Source: Betaproteobacteria bacterium
GTDB taxonomy: Bacteria; Pseudomonadota; Gammaproteobacteria; Burkholderiales; WYBJ01
Assembly: GCA_009377585.1 (NCBI GenBank)
Contig: WHTS01000022.1
Location: forward strand, 1-64,000
Length of the DNA stretch: 64,000 bases
Direction: 5' to 3'
Shown here: positions 54,301 to 63,864 of the stretch, piece after piece
Numbering within the stretch: the stretch's first letter is position 1
Layout of the letters: each line of letters opens with the position of its first letter
Position numbers and translations under genes: made by a program
The notes under the pieces: generated by a model
The model's database searches: none
Told to the model about the DNA's origin: nothing
Seen by the model: only the letters and a program-made list of their open reading frames with translations

Positions 54301-57300
54301 CGCAGCGCCGAGCTGCGGGTCGAAGCGGCTTCGCAGATCACGCTGTCGGCGGGCAATCAGCTCACCATGCTGGGCAGTCTGGCCGCACCGGCCGGACGCA
54401 TCACGCTTTCGACCGCCGATCCGGTCGATCCGACGCGGGGCGGTCCGCGCGACTACGGTGCCGCGCAATCGATCTGGCTGGGTGCCAAAAGCCGTATCGA
54501 CGCGCGCGGCGTGGCGCGCGTCGTGACCGGTCTCGACGGCCTGCGCCGGGGCGAAGTCCTGGACGGCGGCAATGTGACCATCGATGCGCGCACGGGTTAC
54601 GTCGTGCAGCAGCCGGGCTCGCACGTCGACGTCTCGGCGGTCGCGGCCGAGCTGGACATCGTGCCGCGTGCCTACGCGACGCCGGTCGCGACGATCGTTG
54701 CAGGAAGCGCGGGCGCGATCGACATCCGTGCCCAGGAGGGTGTGCTGCTGGGCGGGAGCCTGCGTGCAGCGCGGGCCGCGCCGTGGTCCGAAGGCGGAAC
54801 GCTGTCGGTCACGCTGCACCCGGCGGTCGCCGGCAATCCCAGCTACCCCACGCTCCCGCGGCGGGTGATCGTGAGCAACGCTGCGATCGCCGCTTTCCCA
54901 GCGCTCGCCCCGGGCGAGGTCATCGATCCGAACGCACGAACCCGCCCGGGCGAGGCGCAGCTCAATCATCGCGCCTTGCTCGATGCCGCCACGCTCAACG
55001 GCGGCGGTTTCGACAGCATCACGCTGCGCAGCCCGGACAGCATCGAGCTCGAGGGCGACGTCACCCTTGCGGCGCGCCGCAGCATCTCGCTTGCTGCGCT
55101 GAGCGTCGCGGCGGCAGGCGAGAGCCGGGCGGCGTTCGATGCCGCCTATGTTTCCCTGTCCAATACGACCGGCTTCGCGGCACCCGCGCCCGTGGCAGGC
55201 GAGGGGAGCCTGGTCGTCAGCGCCGGGCTGATCGATTTCGAAGGCAACGTGACGCTGAGCGGATTCGAGCGGGCGCAATTCGTGGCGGACGGCGACATCC
55301 GCTTCAAGGGCAGCTACTTCCCCGGCGGCGCGAGCGTGCTCTCGGGACAGTTGCGCACGGCCGGTGCGCTGGCCTTCGATGCCGCCCAGCTCTATCCCAC
55401 GACGATGAGCCGCTTCGTGGTCGAAGCGGTGGGCGAGGGCGCACGCATCGACGTCACGGGGCGCGACGCGGGCGCCTCGGCCCTCTCGGCCGGCGGCGAT
55501 CTCACGTTGCGGGCGCCGGCGATACGCCAGGGCGGCGTCATCCGTGCGCCCGCCGGATCGGTCACGCTGGACGCGGCGCAGACGCTGACGCTCGCGCCCG
55601 GCAGCCTTACGTCCGTGGCGGCGAGCGGCCTCGTCATGCCGTTCGGGCGCACCGAGCTTTCCGGACGCGCCTACGTGTACGCGCTGGACGAGTCGACCAA
55701 CGTCCTGATCGAAGCCGTGCCGCAGAAGCGCGTCGAGCTGAGGGGCGCGGAGGTGCGGATCGAATCCGGCGCGCTGGTCGATCTCTCCGGCGGGGGCGAT
55801 CTGCGCGCGTACGAGTTCGTGCCGGGCCCCGGTGGGTCGCGCGACCTGCTCGACGCGGCCAACGCGCCCGGCACGTTCGCGATCCTGCCCGCTGCGGCGG
55901 CTGCCTTCGCACCCTACGACCATCAGATCCAGGCCGCGGGCGCCGCGTCGGCGCTGGCCGTGGGCGATGCCGTCGCGCTGGCCGGGGCGGACGGGGTTGC
56001 GGCGGGCGTCTACATCCTGCTGCCCACGCGCTACGCGCTGCTGCCCGGCGCGTACCTGGTGAGCGCGGTAAACGGGACGCGCGATTTCCCCGCCGGCAAG
56101 GCGACGCGGCGCAGCGACGGCGCGCAGATCGTCGCGGGCTATCGCACCTGGACCGCGCGCGATGGGAGCCAGGTCCGCGACGGGCGCAGTACGGGCTTCC
56201 TGGTGCAGCCGGGCGCGACGGCGCGCAGCCGGTCGGAGTATCTGGAGACGGCGCTCGGCTCGGCATTCGCAGCCGACTCCGGCCGGCAGACCTTGGCCGA
56301 CGCCGGCGCGGCGGCGATTCGCGCCACCGAAGTGCTCGACCTGCAGGGCAGCTTCCGCGCCAACCACGCTCCCGGCAGTGCGGGCGCCACGCTCGACATC
56401 GCCGCACCGAAGCTCGCGGTCGCGACCGCCGATGCCGCAGGCATCCGCGACGATTTCGTTCGGCTCGATCCGCTCGCGCTCTCGCGCCTCGACGTGGCGA
56501 GCATGGTGCTGGGCGCAACACGCTCGGCCGATGACGATCGGACGCGCCTGTCGGTGGTGAGCAGCGACATCGTGGTGGCCAACGACGCGGGCAATGCGCT
56601 GCGCGCGCCGGAGATCATCCTGGCCGCCAACCGGAATGTGACCATCCGAGACGGCTCGCTGATCATCGGCGAGGGTGTGTACGCCTCGCCGGCGCGCACG
56701 CTCGTCGTAGGTGGCGATGGCGTGAGCGGCGACGGCGCCCTGGTGCGCGTCGCCTCCGGTCCCGAAGTCGGCATCGTGCGGGAGAATGCCGCCCGCACCG
56801 AGGGCACGCTGAAAGTGGAGACCGGGGCTCGCCTGCAGGCGCAGGGTGCGGTGGCACTCGATGCCACGCGCGACCACGTCATGCGCGGCGCGCTCGAGCT
56901 TGCCGCGGGTGCGGCGCTGGCGCTCGGCGCCGGGCGCATCAGCCTGGGCGACACCGGCGCGGTGGTTTCGGGTCTCGCCCTGAGCCGCGAGCAGGTGGAT
57001 GCGCTCGGCGCGCTTTCCTCGCTCACGCTGCGCAGCTACTCGACGCTCGACACCTACGGCGCGCTCAGCCTCGGTTCGCCTGCGCTCGGGCATCTTTCCG
57101 TCGACAGCGGCGGGCTCAACAACTACCGCGGCGCCGATGGTTCGGCGCAGGTGCGGCTCAGCGCCGCGCAGGTCACGTTCACCAATACCCGGGGCAGCCC
57201 ACACGCCGGCGCGCCCGCGCTGGGCGACGGCGCGCTGCCCGTATTCGGCAACGGCAATCTCGACGTGCACGCCGACCGGATCGTCCTGGGCGAAGGCAAC

Positions 57301-60300
57301 GGGGCACCCGGCTCGCCCGCGGCCGTGCAGCTCGAGGGCTTCGCGCAGGTGAGGCTCGACGCGCGCGACGCCGTGATCGCCGAGGGCGCAGGCAGTCTAC
57401 ACGTGCACGGCGATCTGTCGGTCCAGACCGGCCGCCTGGAGGCCGCCACGGCGGCGCGCTATGCGCTGGGCGCTTCCGGGCAGCTCGATGTCCTGCCGGG
57501 CCGCGCGGGAATCGCCGCGACCGAGGCCGATTCGCTCGGCGGCAGCCTCGCGCTCACGGGGCGCTCCGCGTCGATCGGCAGCGCCATCTCGGCGCCGGCC
57601 GGCCGCATTGCGATCGCAGCCGTCGGCCCGACCGCAGACGACGGCGTGACGCTGCATGCCGGCGCACGCGTCGCCGCGCCCGGCGCGAGCGTCGTCTTCG
57701 ACGGCGTGCCCGCGCATGCCGCGGCCGGCGTGATCGACATCCGTTCGGCCGCCGGCAGCCTCGTGCTCGAAAGCGGCTCGGTCGTCGACGTGTCGAGCGC
57801 ATCCGGCGCGGACGCCGGCGAGATCCGGCTGTCGGCCCCGCAAGGCAGCGCGAGCCTGCAGGGGATGCTCAAGGGCGGCGCGATGACACAGGCCGGCCTG
57901 CTCGCGCCCGCGCAGGGCAGCTTCGTGCTCGACGCCGGCACGCTGGCGGATTTCTCCGCGCTCAATTCAGCGCTCGACGCGCGCCTGGATGCCGCCGGGG
58001 CGTTCGTCTCCGGCGGATTCGGCGCGAAGCGCGATGTGCGCGTGCGCTCCGGATCGATCGTCGTCGCGGCCGGCGATCGCGTGGTCGCCCACGAAGTGGC
58101 GCTCGCTGCCGATGACGGAGACATAACGGTCGATGGAACGATCGACGCCTCCGGGGCGAAGGGCGGGCGCATCATGCTGGCGGCGAACGAAGCTGGCGCC
58201 GGCACGGGTTCCATCCGGATCGCGGGGCGGCTCGAGGCGTCGGCCGAGGGCGCGGGTACGCAGGGCCGCGGCGGCGAGGTCGCGCTGTCGATCGCGAGCA
58301 GCGCCAACGGAGCCGCGACCGCGGCAACCATCGCGATCGAGCACGGCGCGGTCGTCGACGTGTCCGGCGCGGGCGGGCGGATCTCGTTGCGGGCGCCGCG
58401 ACTCGGCTCCGGGGCCGGCACCGGCGTCGCGGTCGAGCGTCTGGACGGCGAGCTGCGCGGCGCGGGCGAGATCGTGCTGGAGGCGTACAAGGTCTACAAC
58501 GCGACCACGGTGAGCGGCGACGGCGCGACCACCGACGGCGGCGTGTTCAACGTGGCGACCACCGGTCCGTTCGCCAACACGGTGGGATTTCGCGAGGCCG
58601 GAGATTTCATTGCCGGGGCCAAGGACACGATCCTGGCGGCGCTCGGCCGCGCCGGCGATCCGTCGTTCCACCTGCGGCCGGGCATCGAGATCCGCAGTCC
58701 CGGTTCGCTGACGGTCGCCGTGAACGAGACGGCGCCGCAGCAGCATCTGCGCGGCTGGAACCTGTCGGCGTGGCGCTTCGACGGCGAGCCGGGCGTGCTG
58801 ACCTTGCGCGCCCAAGGCGATCTCATCCTCGACAGCTCGCTCGGCGACGGATTCACGGCGACGGCCAACCAGGCGATGGCGAACTGGACGGCGCTGCGCA
58901 CGGACGATTCATGGTCGTACCGGCTGGTCGCCGGCGCCGCCGCGGCCGCCGCGAATCCGCTCGCGACGATCGCCGGCAGCGGCGACATCGTGCTGGCCGC
59001 CGGCAAGCTGGTGCGCACCGGCAGCGGCTGGATCGAGCTGGCCGCCGGGCGCGATCTGACGCTCTCCGATCCCTCATCGGTGATCTATACGGCCGGAAAG
59101 CCGGGCGCTGCGATCCCGGGCTATACCCCGCCGACGTTCCGCGACGAAAGCAACCGGGCGTTGCGCGCCATCAACCCGGAAGGCGGCGGAGACATTCGCA
59201 TCACGGTCGGGCGCGACATCTCGGCCATCGCCGGCAGTCAGCTCATCAGCGACTGGCTCATGCAGCGCGCGGCGCGGCGCACGACTTCCGGCGCGATTCT
59301 CGTACCGAACGCGCAAACCACCTGGTGGCCCCGTTACACGAGCTTCCAGCAGGGCGTCGGAACGCTTGGGGGCGGCGATGTCAGCGTCGTTGCGGGCCGG
59401 CATATCGAGAATCTGAGCGTGGTCGCGCCGACCAACGGCGTCATGGGCGGCAGCACGAGCGCGGCGCCTGACCCAGCGAACCTCGTGGTCCGGGGTGGGG
59501 GCGATGTGCTCGTGCGCGCGGGCGAGAATCTGAAGGGCGGGGCGTACCTCGTCATGAAAGGCGCGGGGCGTATCGATGCGGGCGGCGACATCGGCAGCGG
59601 TGTGCGCAACACCGCCGAAGGCGCGTACGCGGTCGGTCCGATACTCGCTGCGGGCGATGCGCGCTTCGACGTGCGCGCGGGCGGCGATCTCACGCTGGGC
59701 ACCGTGCTCGATCCGACGCTGCTGCCGCAGGCCCACAACATCGGCGCCTCGCTCGTCGCGGGCAGCCAGAACGCGTTTTCGAGCTACACGGCCACGACAG
59801 GTGTGGCGTTGACGGCGGTCAGCGGCGATCTTCGGCTGTTGAACGATACCGCCACGCTGGACCAGTCGGCGCCCCAGATCTACGGCCCGGGTGTCATCGG
59901 CGACGGTTTCAGCGCCACGCTCTACCCCGGAACGCTGCGGGCCGCGGCGTTGCGCGGCGACGTCGAGGTGTCGCGGCCGTTCACGCTGTTCCCCGCAGCC
60001 GCAGGCAATCTGGATCTCCTCGCCGGGGGCGACGTCGTCGTGGGCGGGCACATCCGGATGTCGGATCTCGATCCCCGCGTTCTGCCGAGCGTGGCTGCAC
60101 CCTCGCTCGGCTTCTTCGGCACGATCTTCGACGGCCAGGGTCGCTATGACGCCGGACCCACGGTGCACTCGAACCCGCCGCTGCACGCGGCCGACACGAA
60201 TCCCGTCCGGGTCGTCGCCGCAACCGGCGACCTGCTTTTCCGCAGCGGCGCGCAGCTGATCGTCGCCGAGGCCGCCCGCCTCGTCGCCGGGCGCGACATC

Positions 60301-61659
60301 CGCGATCCGGACTTCGGCGGACAGAACCTGCGCGGCACGGATGCCACCGTGCTGATGGCGGGCCGCGACATCGTCTCCACCAGCCCCATCGGGACGAGCG
60401 GCGTGCCCGGCATCAACGATCGCACCATTCAGATCGGTGGTCCCGGGAGAATCGAGGTCATTGCCGGCCGCGACATCGATCTCGGCACCTCCTCGGGCAT
60501 CGTCACCCGCGGCCCGCTCGACAATCCATTCCTGCCCGAGTCCGGCGCGAGCATCCTCGTGCTCGCCGGCGCGCCGAGCGCACCCGACTATGCGGCGTTC
60601 GTCGCCCGCTACATCGATCCGCCCGATCCGGCCGCCCGCCGTTTCGGCACGGAGCTGGCGGCCTACATCGGCACGCTGACAGGATCGGCGCCGCCGACCG
60701 AGGCCGAAGCTCTTACCGTCTTTCGCGCGCTGCCGGCTTCGCAGCAGGCTGCATTCGTGCGCCGGGTCTTCTACGCCGAGCTGAAAGAGACCGGACGCGA
60801 CGTCACGGCAAGCGGTGCTCGCGGCGTCGAGGCCTACCGGCGCGGCTACGAGGCGATCGAGACCTTGTTCCCCGTCCGGGGCGGCGACGCCGAGGCGCGC
60901 GGCGACATCAATCTCTTCTTCAGCCAGGTGAAGACCGAGCAGGGGGGCGAGATCGAGTTGATGGCACCCCGCGGGCTCATCAACGCGGGCCTCGCAAACC
61001 AGGGGCGCTTCAGCAAGCCGGCGTCGCAGCTCGGCATCGTCACCGTCGACAGCGGCTCCATTCTCGCATTCACGCGCGACGACTTCCTCGTCAACCAGTC
61101 GCGCGTCTTCACGGTCGCCGGCGGCAACATCCTGATCTGGTCCTCGGAGGGCAATATCGACGCCGGCCGCGGCGCGAAGACGACGTCGGCCACGCCGCCG
61201 CCGCAGTTCCGCATCGACGCCGACGGCGTGATCTCGCTCGACATCACCCAGTCGATCGCCGGCAGCGGCATCGGCGTATTGCTCGGCCGGCCGGGCGTCA
61301 CGCCGGGCGATGTCGATCTGATCGCGCCGAAGGGCGAAGTCAACGCGGGAGACGCCGGGATACGATCCGCGGGCAACCTGAACATCGCCGCCGTGCGCGT
61401 GGTCGGCGCCGACAACATCCAGGTGGGCGGGCGTTCCACCGGCGTGCCCACGGCGGATACGTCCGCGCTCGGCGCCTCACTGGCGGCGAGCAGCGCGACC
61501 GGCAGCGATGCCACGCGCTCGGGCGAGCAGGCGACACGCGGGCTCGCCGAAGCCGCACAGGCGGCGCAGGCGCTCAAGGAGAGCTTCCGGCCCTCGTTCC
61601 TGACGGTCGAAGTGCTCGGCGTGGGTGAGGACGAACCTGCGGAGCGCAAGAAGCCATGA
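51379..61659 (+). CDS. Giant TpsA exoprotein (filamentous haemagglutinin type, 3426 residues)
   Basis: ATG 51379 overlaps the tpsB stop. An extended N-terminus of about 24 residues precedes the signal peptide (MSAAVLAACAALGA). The TPS secretion domain follows, with LINQNGIVFANGAQVDVGGL at residues 131-150. More than 2500 residues of irregular beta-helix repeats come next (for example SGGDLTLRAP, AGRDLTL). The C-terminal part has ASGARGVEAYRRGYEAIETL and EGGEIELMAPRG-like text, the DUF3739 domain of this branch. It should be exported by the TpsB next door and stay on, or leave, the surface. No toxin domain is seen at the C-terminus. Confidence 0.93.
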   Translation: MRAERDRMTIDAARPAEPVWKRLRMSAAVLAACAALGARSSDAAQPAGLVPQPGKAWSNAAIDAARTNAARLTIQQSQPKAILHWNRFNVAPGQAVVFEQQAATWAALNRIHDADPSRIQGSISARGQVYLINQNGIVFANGAQVDVGGLVASTLDITDDLFEQGLLSNLLPAQNPAFGPFANGAPSGTVVVENGAEIRTAREGRVILLGSDVSNNGIISTPDGQAILAAGSKAYLAASNDPALRGLLIEVDNGGRVENLPLSKIVAERGNVTLAGLAVNQSGRVSATTSVNQNGSIRLLARDTVVDKDLGGGVHVPLGSRGGELRFGKASVTEVRPELSDPQTIKDDQAFNRSSIEGIGRTVRLEADAVVAAPAGNVTLTAQAGLEFQPPGAAANAQARIYLEQGSRIDVAGTADVVLPMERNVVEVELRGNELRDAPLQRDGPLRGKTVQVDVRKGTGLADASGSVAQIGRTVEERTTTGGDVSLQSEGDIVVRQGASIDASGGSVRYLDGFVRTSKLLATSGRVVDIGDARPDEIYRGVVDTVTIDHVKWGVSETFSARYGFERGYVEGMSAGTIALLGHAVVLDGELVARTRAGERQRAAGTLPVGGGLILGDASAAAASVRSFKLPDVHFVEAATALPSGFRFATGEAPGSPLDPLPEPNRAAVQVPVAMLRNGGFGRVTVLSNGRIQLGEGVRLDLAPGSQRAPDGSVRQSALALTGREIEVLGSINIPSGAVSLTTVQPLGSFLPAAAYAIRLGEEGTICAAGGWINDLPTAGGSAGSGPALIAGGSVSLVSAADVVLAAGSVIDVSGGAWLDASGALQAGAGGSIRLKSGRVNLGDFDPQQSTLVLGGELRGHGLQRGGALTLDTSRVHIGPDAPEGTLSLAAAFFQRGGFSAYAVNGQDGLTVAAETTIGPHAENRVLDPAYVTAPSATDIARFSSLALLPEALRTPTALTLTAAGTVFGDLLIDRSAELRVEAASQITLSAGNQLTMLGSLAAPAGRITLSTADPVDPTRGGPRDYGAAQSIWLGAKSRIDARGVARVVTGLDGLRRGEVLDGGNVTIDARTGYVVQQPGSHVDVSAVAAELDIVPRAYATPVATIVAGSAGAIDIRAQEGVLLGGSLRAARAAPWSEGGTLSVTLHPAVAGNPSYPTLPRRVIVSNAAIAAFPALAPGEVIDPNARTRPGEAQLNHRALLDAATLNGGGFDSITLRSPDSIELEGDVTLAARRSISLAALSVAAAGESRAAFDAAYVSLSNTTGFAAPAPVAGEGSLVVSAGLIDFEGNVTLSGFERAQFVADGDIRFKGSYFPGGASVLSGQLRTAGALAFDAAQLYPTTMSRFVVEAVGEGARIDVTGRDAGASALSAGGDLTLRAPAIRQGGVIRAPAGSVTLDAAQTLTLAPGSLTSVAASGLVMPFGRTELSGRAYVYALDESTNVLIEAVPQKRVELRGAEVRIESGALVDLSGGGDLRAYEFVPGPGGSRDLLDAANAPGTFAILPAAAAAFAPYDHQIQAAGAASALAVGDAVALAGADGVAAGVYILLPTRYALLPGAYLVSAVNGTRDFPAGKATRRSDGAQIVAGYRTWTARDGSQVRDGRSTGFLVQPGATARSRSEYLETALGSAFAADSGRQTLADAGAAAIRATEVLDLQGSFRANHAPGSAGATLDIAAPKLAVATADAAGIRDDFVRLDPLALSRLDVASMVLGATRSADDDRTRLSVVSSDIVVANDAGNALRAPEIILAANRNVTIRDGSLIIGEGVYASPARTLVVGGDGVSGDGALVRVASGPEVGIVRENAARTEGTLKVETGARLQAQGAVALDATRDHVMRGALELAAGAALALGAGRISLGDTGAVVSGLALSREQVDALGALSSLTLRSYSTLDTYGALSLGSPALGHLSVDSGGLNNYRGADGSAQVRLSAAQVTFTNTRGSPHAGAPALGDGALPVFGNGNLDVHADRIVLGEGNGAPGSPAAVQLEGFAQVRLDARDAVIAEGAGSLHVHGDLSVQTGRLEAATAARYALGASGQLDVLPGRAGIAATEADSLGGSLALTGRSASIGSAISAPAGRIAIAAVGPTADDGVTLHAGARVAAPGASVVFDGVPAHAAAGVIDIRSAAGSLVLESGSVVDVSSASGADAGEIRLSAPQGSASLQGMLKGGAMTQAGLLAPAQGSFVLDAGTLADFSALNSALDARLDAAGAFVSGGFGAKRDVRVRSGSIVVAAGDRVVAHEVALAADDGDITVDGTIDASGAKGGRIMLAANEAGAGTGSIRIAGRLEASAEGAGTQGRGGEVALSIASSANGAATAATIAIEHGAVVDVSGAGGRISLRAPRLGSGAGTGVAVERLDGELRGAGEIVLEAYKVYNATTVSGDGATTDGGVFNVATTGPFANTVGFREAGDFIAGAKDTILAALGRAGDPSFHLRPGIEIRSPGSLTVAVNETAPQQHLRGWNLSAWRFDGEPGVLTLRAQGDLILDSSLGDGFTATANQAMANWTALRTDDSWSYRLVAGAAAAAANPLATIAGSGDIVLAAGKLVRTGSGWIELAAGRDLTLSDPSSVIYTAGKPGAAIPGYTPPTFRDESNRALRAINPEGGGDIRITVGRDISAIAGSQLISDWLMQRAARRTTSGAILVPNAQTTWWPRYTSFQQGVGTLGGGDVSVVAGRHIENLSVVAPTNGVMGGSTSAAPDPANLVVRGGGDVLVRAGENLKGGAYLVMKGAGRIDAGGDIGSGVRNTAEGAYAVGPILAAGDARFDVRAGGDLTLGTVLDPTLLPQAHNIGASLVAGSQNAFSSYTATTGVALTAVSGDLRLLNDTATLDQSAPQIYGPGVIGDGFSATLYPGTLRAAALRGDVEVSRPFTLFPAAAGNLDLLAGGDVVVGGHIRMSDLDPRVLPSVAAPSLGFFGTIFDGQGRYDAGPTVHSNPPLHAADTNPVRVVAATGDLLFRSGAQLIVAEAARLVAGRDIRDPDFGGQNLRGTDATVLMAGRDIVSTSPIGTSGVPGINDRTIQIGGPGRIEVIAGRDIDLGTSSGIVTRGPLDNPFLPESGASILVLAGAPSAPDYAAFVARYIDPPDPAARRFGTELAAYIGTLTGSAPPTEAEALTVFRALPASQQAAFVRRVFYAELKETGRDVTASGARGVEAYRRGYEAIETLFPVRGGDAEARGDINLFFSQVKTEQGGEIELMAPRGLINAGLANQGRFSKPASQLGIVTVDSGSILAFTRDDFLVNQSRVFTVAGGNILIWSSEGNIDAGRGAKTTSATPPPQFRIDADGVISLDITQSIAGSGIGVLLGRPGVTPGDVDLIAPKGEVNAGDAGIRSAGNLNIAAVRVVGADNIQVGGRSTGVPTADTSALGASLAASSATGSDATRSGEQATRGLAEAAQAAQALKESFRPSFLTVEVLGVGEDEPAERKKP

Positions 61660-61676
61660 CGCTCGGCGCCGCAAGG

Positions 61677-61698
61677 CCGTGTCACGGATATGACACGG
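61677..61698. promoter_or_regulatory. Perfect inverted repeat between tpsA and the DUF2341-ExbB gene
   Basis: CCGTGTCA (61677-61684) and TGACACGG (61691-61698) form an 8-bp dyad with a 6-base spacer, 18 bases after the tpsA stop and 44 before the next start. It could be an operator for the energy genes or a terminator hairpin for tpsA. Confidence 0.5.
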
Positions 61699-61741
61699 TG
61701 GTTACGCAAAATGCCGCTCATCCCCTGCGCAATTCGAGCCC

Positions 61742-63457
61742 ATGAAATACATCGTCCTGATGCTCGTTGCATTGCTAGCCGTCTCGCCGGCCAGCGCTTG
61801 GGCCTGGTGGAACGCGGAGTGGGCGCAACGCCGGCCGATCGTGCTCGATACCTCCGCAGGCGGGGCCGACGTCAAGGAGACGCTGTCGAACGTGGTCGTT
61901 CCCGTTCGCCTCCACACCGGGAACTTCGATTTCCTGGCCGCGAAGGAGGACGGATCGGATCTGCGCTTCGTTTCCGCCGACGACAAGCTGGTGCTGAAGC
62001 ACCACGTCGAAAGCTTCGACTCGCTCAACGAGCTGGCGATCGTGTGGGTGCAGGTTCCGCGGCTGGCGGGCGCGTCCAACGCCGAGTCGATCTGGCTCTA
62101 CTACGGCAATTTCAAAGCCCCGAGCGTCGCGGATGCCAAGGGCACGTACGACCCGAGCCAGTTGGCCGTGCTGCACTTCGCGGAGGGCGTGGGGCTGCTG
62201 CAGGACGCGGCCGCCTACGGACAGGCGGCGAAGGGAAGCGCGAGCCCTGCGGCGATCGGTCTGATCGGCGGCGCTGCGGCCCTGGACGGCTCCGCGCCGC
62301 TCGTCCTCCCGGCCTGGCCCGCACTCAAGCTCGGTTCGCCGGGCGGGTTCACTTTCAGCGCGTGGGTCAAGCCGGAGAACGCCGAGGCCGACGCGACGCT
62401 GTTCGCCATGCGCGATGCCGAGCGATCGTTCACGATCGGTCTCGAGCGCGGGCGGCTGTTTGCGCGCTTCGTGGCCAAGGACAAGTTCGAAACGCGTCCG
62501 CTCGAGAACGCGTTGCCGCCCGCGGCGTGGAGCCACATCGCAGTGACGTTGTCCGATCGTCTCGTGGTCTACGTCAATGGCGAGCAACGCGCGGCGGTGG
62601 CGGCCAATGCGCCCCATTTCAGCGCGGACGGCGTAATCGGCGAGAACTTCGCCGGCGAGCTGGACGAAGTCCAGATTGCCGCTCAGGCACGTTCCGCCGA
62701 CTGGGTCAAGCTCTCGCACGCTGCACAGGCGGCGGACGGCCGGCTGATCCGCTATGGCCAGCCCGAGGCGGGGGAAAGCGGCAGCGCGTCGTACCTCGGC
62801 ATTCTGCTCGGCGCCGTCACGCTCGACGGCTGGGTCGTGATCGCGATCCTGGCGCTGATGATGCTGGTGAGCTTCGCCGTCATGATCGCAAAGGCGATCG
62901 CCGTGTTCCGCACCGCAAACGCGAATCTGCGCTTCCGGCAGAAGTTCGGCGCAGCGGAAGGCGAAGAGCTTGCGCGCGAGCACGGCTTCGACGGCTCGTC
63001 GCTGTTCCGCGTCTATCGGCTGGGCATCGAGGAGCTGCGGCATCGCTTCGAGCGCTACGACCGGGACGGACTGGCGCGCAGCCTCTCGCCGCAGGCACTC
63101 GGGGCAATCAAGGCGAGTATCGACGCCGGCCTGGTGCGGGAGAACGAGCGGCTCAACAGCCAGATGGTGCTGCTCACGATCGCCATCAGCGGAGGCCCGT
63201 TCCTCGGGCTGCTCGGCACCGTGGTCGGCGTGATGATCACCTTCGCGGCGATCGCGGCGGCAGGCGACGTCAACGTCAACGCCATCGCGCCGGGGATCGC
63301 GGCCGCGCTGGTGGCCACCGTGGCCGGCTTGGGCGTCGCGATCCCGGCCCTGTTCGGCTACAACTACCTCGCGAGCCGCATCCGCGGCATCAGCAACGAC
63401 ACGGCGGTATTCGCCGACGAGCTGATCACGCGCCTTGCCGAGAAGTACGCACCCTGA
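61742..63457 (+). CDS. DUF2341-LamG-ExbB/TolQ fusion protein
   Basis: The 571-residue protein has a signal peptide (IVLMLVALLAVSPASAWA), then a DUF2341 domain (WWNAEWAQRRPIVLDT, SIWLYYGNFKAPS). A LamG/concanavalin-like domain follows (GFTFSAWVKPENAEADATLF, AAWSHIAVTLSDRLVVYVNG, ELDEVQIAAQARS). After a membrane segment near residue 360 (WVVIAILALMMLVSFAVMI) comes a MotA/TolQ/ExbB proton-channel domain: GGPFLGLLGTVVGVMITFAA and PGIAAALVATVAGLGVAIPA. The periplasmic part could bind sugar or protein while the channel uses proton flow. ExbD follows 2 bases later. Confidence 0.93.
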   Translation: MKYIVLMLVALLAVSPASAWAWWNAEWAQRRPIVLDTSAGGADVKETLSNVVVPVRLHTGNFDFLAAKEDGSDLRFVSADDKLVLKHHVESFDSLNELAIVWVQVPRLAGASNAESIWLYYGNFKAPSVADAKGTYDPSQLAVLHFAEGVGLLQDAAAYGQAAKGSASPAAIGLIGGAAALDGSAPLVLPAWPALKLGSPGGFTFSAWVKPENAEADATLFAMRDAERSFTIGLERGRLFARFVAKDKFETRPLENALPPAAWSHIAVTLSDRLVVYVNGEQRAAVAANAPHFSADGVIGENFAGELDEVQIAAQARSADWVKLSHAAQAADGRLIRYGQPEAGESGSASYLGILLGAVTLDGWVVIAILALMMLVSFAVMIAKAIAVFRTANANLRFRQKFGAAEGEELAREHGFDGSSLFRVYRLGIEELRHRFERYDRDGLARSLSPQALGAIKASIDAGLVRENERLNSQMVLLTIAISGGPFLGLLGTVVGVMITFAAIAAAGDVNVNAIAPGIAAALVATVAGLGVAIPALFGYNYLASRIRGISNDTAVFADELITRLAEKYAP

Positions 63458-63459
63458 CG

Positions 63460-63864
63460 ATGCAGGTCAACAGCGACAACAAGCCCTACGACGACATCAA
63501 CGTCACGCCGATGCTCGACCTGGCGTACGTGCTGCTCGTGATCTTCATCATCATGACCACGGCCTCGGTGCAGGGAATCAAGGTGAACCTGCCCAAGGCG
63601 AGCGCCACGCCGAGCCTCGCCAAGCCGACGACCAAGGCGGTGACGATCACGCAGGACGGCCGCCTGTTCCTCGACGCCTATCCGGTCACTATGGACGAGC
63701 TGGAATCGCGCCTGCGCGCGCACAAGGCGGCCAGCGCGGACTTCCCGGTCGTCATCAAGGGCGATGCCAAGATCCAGTACGAGCGCGTGATCGAAGTGCT
63801 CGACCTGATGGGCCGTCTGGACATCACGCAGATCGGCCTCGTGACTCAGCGGCTCGTGAAATGA
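63460..63864 (+). CDS. exbD: ExbD/TolR-family energy transducer
   Basis: The 134-residue protein has one N-terminal membrane helix with the key Asp (INVTPMLDLAYVLLVIFIIM), then KVNLPKASATPS and a periplasmic domain (VTITQDGRLFLDAYPV, PVVIKGDAKIQYERVIEVLD). With ExbB it turns proton flow into motion of a TonB-like partner. Its stop overlaps the start of the next gene by 4 bases (ATGA). Confidence 0.95.
   Translation: MQVNSDNKPYDDINVTPMLDLAYVLLVIFIIMTTASVQGIKVNLPKASATPSLAKPTTKAVTITQDGRLFLDAYPVTMDELESRLRAHKAASADFPVVIKGDAKIQYERVIEVLDLMGRLDITQIGLVTQRLVK

Noticed and set aside
51352-57270. Open frame of 1972 codons on the minus strand opposite tpsA
   Set aside because: It lies entirely opposite a convincing gene, has no domains, and is rich in Arg, Ala, Gly and His as expected for antisense of GC-rich coding DNA.
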